From Arsenophonus fragariae (GTDB lineage: Bacteria; Pseudomonadota; Gammaproteobacteria; Enterobacterales; Enterobacteriaceae), in the NCBI GenBank assembly GCA_047291315.1, contig JBDPYZ010000035.1:1-20770 (forward strand): a DNA stretch of 20,770 nt. Reading direction: 5' to 3'. The notes beneath the pieces are model-generated. The model had not been told where the DNA came from. It ran no database searches and saw nothing but the letters and a program-made list of their open reading frames with translations. The stretch's first letter is position 1, and each line of letters begins with the position of its first letter. A program made the position numbers and the translations under genes. Positions 1 to 7,971 of the stretch are shown here, piece by piece.

Positions 1-705
1 GTTGGACTAGTCAGCGGCATTAAGGGACAGGGTGACATCACGGAGTACTGACTGAATTTGTTGGAGTGTGAAAGGCAAAGGTTCAAACTTACTCCACTGT
101 TGTCCTGGGAATTGAATGCGGTTAAACAAGCGGGAAGTAAACGCGTTATGTGTTCTGCCTGCCCTGGTCAACAAACCAGGCGTGCCCTCATAAATCCATT
201 AAGCCATTGGGTGAATGTGTGCCTGTCAGATTAACCCAACGATGAATAAATTTATGGGCAATTTTGGCTAATGCCGCGGCGCGTTTGCCACCTTTGCGCA
301 ACCGGAATGATTTTAAACGGGTGCTTTCATCCGCGATAATAGTGCCAAAAGGCCAGCTGTCATGGAGGGTCTCTACTAGCCAGACCAGATTGCCATAATT
401 GATGTAAATACGCCGGTATGGCCGTTTTTAGTACATTTAATCTGATGCTGGTGGTGCTGATGATGGGTTGCACTTCGATATTACTCAGGTGACTTCACTT
501 CAGCGCTTCATCCGGCCAGAAGGATTGCGTTACCCGTAACGCTGCCAGTACTAATGCGTGTTTTTTCACTGCCTGATAAATAGAGATTTTTTAACGCTGT
601 TAGTGTTGCTAGCGTTTTGTCCATTCCCATCCCTGGCCAGATATTTGAGCGCTTAATATCGAGTTCGGGATGGATGATAAGATCTTGGTAAGGGTGAGAG
701 GAGAA
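1..705 (-). pseudogene. Phage SNF2-type DEAD/DEAH helicase, decayed and cut by the window edge
   Basis: Reading the minus strand from about 705 down gives a start typical of phage SNF2-like helicases (HPYQD, then N-I-W-P-G-M-G-M-D-K-T). The Walker A segment at about 613-640 reads GMGMDKT where the family has GMGKT, so the conserved Gly is now Asp (GAC at 619-621). Further on, in shifting frames, come the Walker B region IIADEST (about 322-340), a stretch RLKSFRLRKGGKRAAALAK, and NLTGTHSPNGLMDL with a TGA stop after it (family: GTPAPNGL-DLWG). Several frameshifts and stops make it non-functional. Such helicases normally follow a phage DNA polymerase gene, as here, but the join to the polymerase is a deletion. 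The gene continues past the left edge. Identity is from motif recall, without a database search. Confidence 0.75.
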
Positions 706-1210
706 GTCTGTAGATTTCCCGCATGGTTAAAATATCTGAACCGGCATATTGCTTAAACCGTTGCCATTCTTCTTTGTGTGTTGAAGCGGTGGCTCTTTGT
801 ATTTTGATGTTTTTAGGGCGCGGTTTACAAAATAGCTGGATTAGGACTTTACCTTCTTTATCTTTGGCTTTATCGGTATTGATGTTGAATATGTCGCAAA
901 GAGAAACCAATGCTCCCGGTAAGCCGTGTGCTAAGCCTTACACTAACGTATCGTGAGCTCTGGATAGGGGGGTAGGTCGATTTTAACACCTGTTTTAGAA
1001 TTATCGTATTGAATAATGCCAGACAGTTAGGAGCTCAGGGTCATCAAGATACTCTTTTAAATCAGCGGGCATTTTTTATCTTCAGTTACATCCCAGACGT
1101 AAAGCATAAGCGAAAAGTAATATTTCAGCGTTCTCAGCGTAGCGGTATGTGCCACAATTAATCGGTATGCCACTGTAGGTTTCTAAATCGCAAAACAGTA
1201 AATTTTGCAT
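705..1210 (-). pseudogene. Phage family-A DNA polymerase, N-terminal fragment
   Basis: An ATG at 1208-1210, 15 nt after the upstream gene, opens a frame beginning MQNLLFCDLETYSGIPI, the first 3'-5' exonuclease motif (D-x-E) of phage Pol I-like polymerases. One frameshift near 1095 moves the reading to VWDVTEDKK, another returns to MPADLKEYLDDPELLTVWH. The frame open from 910 to 653 carries LCDIFNINTDKAKDKEGK, LFCKPRPKN and YAGSDILTMREIYR, all typical of this phage polymerase. After MREIYR (about 708) polymerase similarity stops and helicase similarity starts, so the palm, fingers and thumb (some 500 residues) are gone. APSE-type phages of insect symbionts carry a DNA polymerase, which would fit, but I cannot confirm that this is APSE. 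Confidence 0.72.
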
Positions 1211-1225
1211 GATAACCTATGCTTC

Positions 1226-1761
1226 TCAGGTGGTAATAGAAAAACGCTCTATTTTCGGGTGATACCACTGACTGCCGCGTTTCTCAGACTGGAGCATCAT
1301 GTTATGCAGTGCATTTTTAAATGCGACTTCATCAACCACTGACATTTGAATAATCTGTTTACCCGGCGCAACATGAGGTACTTTTTTGTAGGGGAGATTC
1401 CACGCTATTACTAACTGCCGACATTTCGCATTGCTTAAGTCGTAAGTCGTTTTAAGATAGCTTATAGCCCTGAAAACCCGCAGGGATAGTGCCTTGTTTG
1501 ATTTCTTCTGAGGCCCGTACAACCTTATTTTCTATACTCTTTAAGCGACGTTCCTGTGCAACGTTAGCTAATGCTATTGCTACGATAATTTCATTGGCGC
1601 TTTGAGGTTTGCTTTGCTGCTCTAGTTTATCAATCAGCGAGCGGCGAACGGCTTTTGATTCACGGGCTGCAACTGTTGCACGGTGTAAATCATTAAGACA
1701 GTAACGCCCGAAATGCGTCTTGACGAACAACGATATTTTCGATAACAACTAATTTAGACAT
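1226..1761 (-). pseudogene. Phage KilA-N-like DNA-binding protein, frameshifted
   Basis: The likely start is the ATG at 1759-1761 (MSKLVVIENIVVRQDAF), 10 nt after GGAG. An extra C near 1710 shifts the frame; the next frame gives GRYCLNDLHRATVAARESK, where GRYCLNDLHRA is typical of the start of a KilA-N domain. A probable coiled-coil stretch follows (ERRLKSIENKVVRASEEIK) up to IPAGFQGYK. An extra base near 1460 then shifts into the last frame, which has YLKTTYDLSNAKCRQLV, AWNLPYKKVPHVAPG and GSQWYHPKIERFSITT. This tail resembles the C-terminal part of phage regulators used with KilA-N or antirepressor domains. Its position directly before a DNA polymerase suggests a role in the early or replication region. 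The exact family is uncertain, and the KilA-N domain looks shorter than usual. Confidence 0.5.
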
Positions 1762-1975
1762 AAAAATATTTCTCCGTAGTTAAACGAATAGTTTAGGGTG
1801 GTTTTGTAATTTTAAAAGAGGATGAATTTGAACTGATATTTCAGCAAAACTTAGGTAAAATTAGAACTCACTATGCGCTGTAAGTAATTGATTTATAGTG
1901 AGTGAAATCGCTTTTTTTACGTGTAAATACGTATATTAAATGAGCTTTATTTATATAAGTAATTAATATATAAAA

Positions 1976-1999
1976 TTTTTATTTTTATTTTTATTTTTA
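1976..1999. repeat. Hexanucleotide tandem repeat (TTTTTA)x4
   Basis: Four perfect TTTTTA units, followed by a fifth with one T fewer (2000-2004). On the minus strand this lies directly after the last recognisable residues of the yejH remnant (TYYDENVK) and reads as alternating AAA and TAA codons. It is one of three perfect hexamer arrays in the window. Confidence 0.85.
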
Positions 2000-2004
2000 T
2001 TTTA

Positions 2005-3494
2005 CATTTTCATCATAGTAAGTTAATTTTAATCATTCTCCTTTGTTATCGTATCCGGCAGTCAGTTGCATTCCACCGTAGCGAAGGATTAGTTAGTTTT
2101 TCAATTTTAACACTGCTTTTAACATCTCATCTGGATCAACTAAAGTTGTCTGACATTGATGACAACGTCGTGCTGCAATGTCATTTTCAGCATTACAGTC
2201 GGGGCATTGTTTAAAACGAAAGCGAAATTTACATTGTTTTTTTGTCCGTGGTGCTTTTCTTCCTAGCTTTGACACCGACGGCCGTAATATTTAATTACTT
2301 GACCGTCTGGGGCGCTTTTTCCCCAGATATAGATTGGCAAAATGACAAAGTGGGCAAAAAATCTGAGCTTGCACGTTTTGTGAAGCACCTTGCAGGCTGC
2401 CAATTTCCGGAATATAAAGATTATGTGGGCTTTCTGCATAATCAAGAATAATACATTGGCTTTTGTTAGGAAATAGTCTTAACCCGCGACCAATTATTTG
2501 TTGATAAAGACTAACTGATTCAGTGGGACGTAAAATAGCAATCAGATCGATATGAGGAGCGTCAAAGCCAGTGGTTAAGACAGATATATTGACTAAATAA
2601 CGGATTTTTTGCGCTTTAAAAGCATAAATAGTTTTTTCAGGGATTAACACTGTCGTTTCTGCTCAAATTAATGTGGGTAATAGGGTTAAAACTTTTTTTG
2701 CATGTTCAACAGTAGCGGTAAAGATTATACATCCATGAGAGGATCAGGCATATTCGATAATTTGCTTAATAATCAGAGGAGTGACTTTTTGTTAGCGTTT
2801 AATTTCTTGATCCAAATCAGCGTGATTAAAAATGCTGTTTTGACTTATCCTCAATTGAGTAAAGTCGTATTGAATAACCGGCATATCCAGGAGATATTCA
2901 GGAGTTTTGTTGGCACAAGATAATGGTTTTTTATCATATATCTTAACGGTAGTTCAAAATACAATCACGAAAAAAATAGTTACCGTCGCCTTTTATCATT
3001 CCATGATAGTGATACTGATATATCCAGCCTTCAGAAAGACAATTAAGGTGTCGCCGTTAATCCTAAAACACATAAATTAAGGTTAATTTTTGAATGATTT
3101 GTTGATATTGACCATCGTTATTTAAACTGATGCGGTGACATACATCGATAATTAACAGCGAAAAGGAGGTATTAAAATCAGCTAAATTTTTTGCCACAGA
3201 TTGTACGCTAGCAAAAATAACTTTATTTTTATTTTGTTTTTTTATTAAGTCCTGCTGCATAAATGTCAGCCGTTAGTCCATAGGAGTGATATTTATTATG
3301 GTTCTGTTCAACTAGTTCTTTTACATGAGCTAATATTAGTATTCGTCCACGGGCTAATCGAGCTAATTCAGCAATAACAAGACTTTTCCTGCGCCAGTAG
3401 GTAACACAATAACCGCGGGTTCTTTATGGCGGTGAAAATAGTCTATAGCCGCATTAACGGCGTCTTGTTGATAAGGTCTTAGCGTAACTATCGT
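2005..3494 (-). pseudogene. yejH: ATP-dependent helicase RadD (YejH), pseudogene
   Basis: RadD is a RecQ-like SF2 helicase acting in DNA repair (586 residues in E. coli). Similarity starts at 3494 with I-V-T-L-R-P-Y-Q-Q, but the start codon position is ACG (CGT on the plus strand at 3492-3494) instead of ATG. The Walker A region PTGAGK is frameshifted at 3384-3387, where an A run (minus strand) is one base short. SVQSVAKNLADF and the DEAH-equivalent DVCHRI (family DECH) lie at 3063-3260. RYLVNISVLTTGFDAPHIDL and YQQIIGRGLRLFP (motifs V and VI) lie at 2291-2650. The C-terminal Cys cluster CPDCNAENDIAARRCHQC is at 2093-2275. Weak similarity continues through stops (one a TGG-to-TGA change in GEWLK) to about 2005. 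It stands divergent to rsuA, as in E. coli. Confidence 0.92.
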
Positions 3495-3749
3495 GATTAT
3501 TAACTAAAATATTAAAATAAATAACAAGTAGATTAGCATTTTTCGCTAATTCATATTGAAGTAATCTATATTAAAAATAAAATCTACTGTAGCAAGCTAT
3601 ATCTTCTCTAACAATTTATTGATATAATTGATTATGTTATAGTTATTTTCGTTATTGATTATTTTAAAAGCAACCATTGTAATCATCCTATGATTTAGCA
3701 TAATAATACATATGCATTCTAATCCTTTCATATACATTTAAAAATTATG

Positions 3750-4432
3750 ATGTGACTCGATAAGTTTTTATCTCAGCAACTAGCCGTGGCTTGGTCATGC
3801 GAGAATTACGGGCAGGAAAAGTTATGATTAATAATGAAGTAATAAAAACCGGATCTTATCGAATTACCCTTGAGATGGTAGTTAGTTATGAAGATGTCGT
3901 ATTGCAACATATTATTGACCCACGTTATTTTATGTTAAATAAACCGCAAGGTTATGTTTGTTCGACGGTAGATAACATTAACCCAACAATTTTATCTTTT
4001 ATTGATGAACTAGCTATCACAAAGTTACATATTGTCGGGAGATTAGACATAGATACAATCGAGTTGGTGATTATAATTAATGATGGTAAATGGACCCATG
4101 AAATTATCTCGCCAAAGAATCATTAGTGAGAAGACTTATCTTGTCACATTGGCACAACCGATTTCAATCGAGGTAGTGGATAAGTTTTAGCAGGTATATC
4201 GCTTAAAGGTGAACATAAAGCCCGCAAGACTATCGTTAGTTTCATCAATCTAGGTGCGTCTGACAATTAGTGAAGGCAGATATCACCAAGTCAAAAGAAT
4301 GTTTGCAGCGCTAGATAATCACGTTTGTGCGCTTCATCGTGAGCGTACTGACTGGGTGGTATTTATCTTGATTCAGGATTAGTGGCTGGCGAATATCGTT
4401 CTTTAACGAAAGAAGAAATCAAAATTATTTAA
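3750..4432 (+). pseudogene. rsuA: 16S rRNA pseudouridine-516 synthase RsuA, pseudogene
   Basis: RsuA makes pseudouridine 516 in 16S rRNA; the E. coli protein has 231 residues and the remnant spans 227 codons. The ancestral start ATG (3750-3752) is kept, but codon 2, CGA in relatives (M-R-L-D-K-F), is now TGA at 3753-3755. RLDKFLSQQL continues after it. A frameshift near 3797 leads to the frame open at 3791-4126, which has PRYFMLNKPQGYVCST and the catalytic motif GRLDIDT with its Asp still present. One extra base near 4128 shifts into SEKTYLVTL. TAG stops follow in that frame. A late frame ends with TISEGRYHQVKRMFAAL and, after another shift, EYRSLTKEEIKII and TAA at 4430-4432. It lies between yejH and bcr as in E. 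coli. Confidence 0.93.
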
Positions 4433-4469
4433 ATTATATTTTTACTTTTTCGATTTGGGAGTAATTAGT

Positions 4470-5584
4470 ATGCAATGTCAGCGTTCCTCTTATTTCAGCC
4501 TAATTCTGATTTTAGGTCTTATATCCATGTTTGATGCCATTAGCCATTGATATGTATTTGCCTAGTTTATTATCGATTGCAAAAAGTTTTAATATTGATA
4601 CCGGTCAAGTTCAGATTATCTTAAATAACTATATTTTCGGGTTTGCAATAGGTCAACTTTTTTATGCTCCGATGGCTGATAGTATAGGCCGTAAGCCAGC
4701 GATATTAGGCGGCGTGATCATTTTTGCGATTACTTCAGGGATTTGTGCTCTAGCCAGTAATATTGAGCAATTTATTATTGTCCGTTTTTTACAAGGATTA
4801 TCGGCAGTAGCAGCAAGTGTCGTCATCACTGCTTTGATGAGAGATATGTTTAGTAGTGATGAATTTTCACGTAGCATGTCTTTTGTTTTGTTAGTCATGA
4901 CGATCGCTCCATTATTAGCACCGATTTTAGGTGGTATGGCGATGATGTTATTTTCCTGGCATGCCATTTTTTGGATTATTTCATTTGCAGCACTCATAGG
5001 GGCTTTATTCGTTATTTTTTATTCATGAAACTTTGCTTAAGGAAAAAAGTCATAAATTTTATTTATGTAATACTATAAAACAAGTCTTTTGCTATATTCT
5101 TGCTAGTGGATTTTCATTTGCTGGGTTGTTTTCATTTTTAAATACCGGACCGTTTGTCTATATTGAATTAAATGGGGTTTTACCACCGCATTTTTGCTTA
5201 AATATTGTTTTTTTTTATTTTTACTGGACTTAAAAATGTTACATATAGGCTTAACACTGCAAATCATTATGAGAGTATGACTAATTCTCAGCACTTTTTT
5301 GGACTTAGGTTTTATTCCTATGATATTTTGTGTTGTTGTTTAGTTGATAGTGTTGCTATGATCTCTTCTAATGCAACGTCTGTCATTTTAAATAATTATC
5401 CACATATTGCTGGAACAGTTTTATCTTTAGTTGGCACAATACGTTTTTGTATCAGCGTATTTTTTGGTTATACTTGCTTTCTTGTTTTAAAACAAGGACA
5501 GCTTGGTCGATGGTAGGATTTATGGGATTATGTGTCTGTCTTGCAATGGAGTTTGTTGTGTTGGCTAATTATAGGAAAGGCTAA
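4470..5584 (+). pseudogene. bcr: Bcr-family MFS drug efflux transporter, pseudogene
   Basis: Bcr is an inner-membrane MFS proton antiporter linked to bicyclomycin and sulfonamide resistance (396 residues in E. coli; remnant about 371 codons). The ATG at 4470 gives MQCQRSSYFSLILILGLISM, then an extra T at 4528-4531 shifts the frame. The main frame at 4531-5028 carries MPLAIDMYLPSL, the MFS motif-A region FYAPMADSIGRKP, and AASVVITALMRDMFS. A second shift occurs in a T run near 5020. The frame at 5033-5233 gives LASGFSFAGLFSFLNTGPF, and that at 5205-5516 gives SVAMISSNATSVILNNYPH. A last shift leads to the stop at 5582-5584. At least four frame breaks rule out a working transporter. Confidence 0.93.
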
Positions 5585-6049
5585 TATAATTAGGATTATT
5601 TATCTATTTAATAAATAAATTTTATTAGTGTTATAGGGTTATTTAAATATTCTTTTTATTAATATGAGCTCAGAGTAATTTCTTATCTTTTACTTCGATA
5701 ACAATCACAATTTAGATAGGCTCAATTCATGAGCCTATCAATTTATTAATTATTTCATTTTTATTTTTCATTACTGCTTATTTTAGCTAATTGGTTGATA
5801 TATGGCTTTTTTATAAAAAATTAAATTAAATATTACAATTTTACTATTGAAAGATAATATTTTTTGTTAACTTTTTTAATAAAATTTGTTTTGTTTAGGC
5901 AATTTTTTTTATTAAAATAATAAAAAATTATTATATCAATATGATATAAAATACCAGGGAAAGTATAAAATAGCTTGATAAGTTAGTATGTTAAGCCGTT
6001 TTTACTTTAATAGAAGAATAATATAATTAATTACAATATAGGGTTTTTA
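5585..6049. other. AT-rich spacer between bcr and yejG
   Basis: Apart from the 10-bp hairpin at 5715-5739 this 465-nt stretch is low-complexity AT sequence. I see no coding remnant, even though rtn and the yejABEF operon lie near here in E. coli. The last 50 nt should hold the yejG promoter; no convincing -35/-10 pair could be picked from such AT-rich DNA. Confidence 0.7.
5715..5739. terminator. Perfect 10-bp hairpin downstream of bcr
   Basis: GATAGGCTCA (5715-5724) pairs perfectly with TGAGCCTATC (5730-5739) across a 5-nt loop, followed by AATTTATTAATTATTT. The T tract is interrupted, so termination is plausible but not textbook. It is much more GC-rich than the surrounding spacer, which suggests it is kept as an RNA structure; it would serve the bcr direction. 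Confidence 0.55.
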
Positions 6050-6406
6050 GTGGGTAATTTTAAATTATCTGTTATTCATCGTTTGCCACAAAATTATCGA
6101 TGGTTAACAGGACATACAGGTGAAAAAATCGAGATAATACCTGATAATATATCCAGCTCCAAGTCTAATATATTAATTGGCTTTAGAGTACTTTGCTATG
6201 ATATTAGCGATAATTTGGCGGTGTTAAAGCATTTAAGTTCAGTTTTAGATGAAATACAAATTGCTAATAATTTGCTTGAATGGCAAGGTCAAGTTTGTCT
6301 TTTTATTCGTTATGAAGATGAAAGTTTAGCTATTTGTCATCTAAAAACAGCGGGTGTTGCTATTGCGGAATCGATAACGGTGCCTTCTGGTTATTATTCT
6401 CATTAG
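6050..6406 (+). CDS. yejG: YejG family protein of unknown function
   Basis: A 118-residue frame starting with GTG at 6050, with a weak AGGG about 6 nt upstream. The N-terminus (LSVIHRLPQNYRW) and the segments LEWQGQVCLFI and LKTAGVAIAE match E. coli YejG (114 residues) along the full length, so it looks intact. The family is a small cytosolic protein found in Enterobacterales; its function is not established, although E. coli yejG has been linked to aminoglycoside tolerance. It is one of few open chromosomal genes here, next to a ruined bcr, which suggests continued selection. Its stop codon is only 2 nt from the stop of convergent mepS, so the two transcripts probably overlap at their 3' ends. 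The GTG start is an inference from alignment with relatives. Confidence 0.9.
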   Translation: MGNFKLSVIHRLPQNYRWLTGHTGEKIEIIPDNISSSKSNILIGFRVLCYDISDNLAVLKHLSSVLDEIQIANNLLEWQGQVCLFIRYEDESLAICHLKTAGVAIAESITVPSGYYSH

Positions 6407-6408
6407 AA

Positions 6409-6954
6409 TTAATACGTATTGATGATTCGACGAGCTGCATAATAACGCTTACTCCAGTAATCATCATTTATGGCAGAAACTGTTACACCGCTACTTGTTG
6501 ATGCATGGACAAATTTGTCATTACCAATATAGATACCGACATGCCGATTGGTTGTGCCAGTCCTAAAAAAAACCAGATCGCCAGGGAGTAAATTTTGTTG
6601 CTTGACCCAGTGGCCGGTATATTGTTGTTTATCTGTTGAGCGAGGTAAATTAATACCAAATTGCTCACTAAACATACGTTGGGTAAAAGCTGAGCAATCA
6701 ATACCTTTCTTAGTTGTACCACCAAAACGGTAAGCAACACCTCTCCAGTTTGCATACTGATCTAAAATTTTTGTTTTAATTTCCACATTGCGTACTAATT
6801 GTTCGAACTCAGCTTGCGATAACTCATAAAGTGAGTTAAATTTTGCTTTGTGTAGCGATGAATTTGGTGAATTACAAGCGGATAGCAATAAAGTAATGAT
6901 TAGTGTTGGAATAGGCTTCATACAGTATCTCAGTAACGGTTGAAGTTTGACCAT
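6409..6954 (-). CDS. mepS: Murein DD-endopeptidase MepS (Spr), NlpC/P60 lipoprotein
   Basis: MepS cleaves D-Ala-mDAP cross-links of peptidoglycan so that new material can be inserted during growth; it is an outer-membrane lipoprotein degraded by NlpI-Prc. I chose the ATG at 6952-6954 (MVKLQPLLRY), matching MVKSQPILRY in E. coli and preceded by AAGGGAT; an in-frame ATG at 6996 would add 14 residues. That start gives 181 residues against 188. The signal peptide ends in the lipobox LLSAC (Cys27). The NlpC/P60 catalytic triad is visible: Cys in KKGIDCSAF, His in TTNRHVGIYIG, and His in DKFVHASTS. No frame damage is seen. It is kept while nearby genes decay, as expected for a cell-wall gene needed for growth. 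Confidence 0.94.
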   Translation of the reverse strand: MVKLQPLLRYCMKPIPTLIITLLLSACNSPNSSLHKAKFNSLYELSQAEFEQLVRNVEIKTKILDQYANWRGVAYRFGGTTKKGIDCSAFTQRMFSEQFGINLPRSTDKQQYTGHWVKQQNLLPGDLVFFRTGTTNRHVGIYIGNDKFVHASTSSGVTVSAINDDYWSKRYYAARRIINTY

Positions 6955-6996
6955 TATTGATTTATCCCTTGTTATCTTTGTGTGGATATTTGTCAT

Positions 6997-7524
6997 GATG
7001 TAAATTTGACGATATTTTATTTTTTCAGCTAAAGGCTAAAATGTCGTCGCTATTGTTAATTATATAATAATGTACATGACTCAACACATTTTTCAAATAC
7101 ATTGATATCTTAAACATAAACAAGTTTATACAAAGAAATAAAAAATGGCGAGTTTTCTTGTATTAATTTACAAAAAATCAAATTTTTTGATTAAATAAGT
7201 TGTGTAGATATAGATAAACTTGTTGTATAAAAAGATTTAATATTTACGTTAAGTATACGATTAAAAAAATAAGAGCATTGATAATTAGCAATGCAAATCG
7301 AATAATTAATAAAAATTATGCTAAATTAGTTAGCAATATTTTATTAATTGATAGTGAATTTTTTGGATTAAAAGGTTTAATAAACTAGAGTTTGTTATTT
7401 AAAATAATTTAGCCGATTTTCAGTAGCAATAGATTATTTAATTCTGTATAAATTGTTATTTGAAAAATTTTCTCTAATACGTTATTTTAGTTTATTTTTT
7501 GACTTTATAAGTCAGATATATATG
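6997..7524. other. AT-rich spacer between mepS and the yeiP remnant
   Basis: In E. coli lpxT, yeiR and yeiQ lie between mepS and yeiP. Here about 530 nt of AT-rich sequence remains and I can read no residue of those genes on either strand. A 6-bp inverted repeat (GCATTG/CAATGC, 7275-7294) is too short to call. The right end is probably the fully eroded C-terminal part of yeiP, and the left end must hold the mepS promoter. Confidence 0.6.
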
Positions 7525-7820
7525 TTTTTTTTAAAATTATAGGGAGTGGAATCTTAATTATCCATAAATATATATTCATCAGCATCAATATAAGAAAAAC
7601 TTACTGACCGATGAGTTAAAAAATGGATTGTTTTTAGATTGTCATCATCTTTAAAACGCTCTTCAATTTTTTGTCCGGTTTTAATATCAGTAAAACGTAT
7701 TTTATAAAGCGTGCTGGCACACCGTGCACTTGGTGTTTGAATATCAATATATTTTATTAATAACAGCTTATCACTATAGTTGACCGCATAGCCTCGCTTT
7801 ATTTCATTGGCTTTAGCCAT
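7525..7820 (-). pseudogene. yeiP: Elongation factor P-like protein YeiP (EfpL), truncated by a nonsense mutation
   Basis: The frame from the ATG at 7818-7820 (MAKANEIKRG, preceded by GAAAG) matches E. coli YeiP (190 residues) over its N-terminal KOW-like domain and the start of the first OB domain: YSDKLLLIKYIDIQ, ARCASTLYKIRFTD, EERFKDDDN and FSYIDADEYIFMDN. Then TAA (plus strand 7554-7556) stands where relatives have GAA. The same frame goes on as DSTPYNFKK, matching DYTPYTFTK, so the stop is a later nonsense change inside a longer gene. After about 7525 similarity ends in AT-rich DNA and the rest is lost. An 88-residue product could be made but lacks the domains that contact the small subunit. 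YeiP/EfpL helps ribosomes past certain stalling motifs; canonical EF-P is not in this window. Confidence 0.88.
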
Positions 7821-7909
7821 ATGAATTTCTTTCATTAAGTAATTATAATACCAATTTTATAATAAAATTACCTACAGTTAGAATACAAAGTAATGCTTAG
7901 TAAAAATTT

Positions 7910-7943
7910 GCCTCATGACAACAATGATCAAGTTGCATGAGGC
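7910..7943 (-). terminator. Rho-independent-type terminator after mtr
   Basis: GCCTCATG (7910-7917) and CATGAGGC (7936-7943) pair perfectly; inside them CAAC (7919-7922) pairs with GTTG (7932-7935) with a single A bulge. In the mtr (minus) direction the stem is followed by AAATTTTTA. The distance to the mtr stop codon is 28 nt, which is suitable. Confidence 0.72.
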
Positions 7944-7971
7944 GTTGAAATTAATCTTGGCAAAGGTAGTA

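Noticed and set aside
723..956. 77-residue plus-strand frame opposite the polymerase remnant
   Set aside because: Shadow of the minus-strand polymerase, whose residues match a known family while this frame does not.
2242..2923. Plus-strand frames across yejH
   Set aside because: They lie opposite strong RadD motifs and have no family likeness; they arise from the decayed gene.
6955..6996. N-terminal 14-residue extension of MepS
   Set aside because: Homologues start at MVK; a signal peptide and Shine-Dalgarno fit the inner ATG at 6954.
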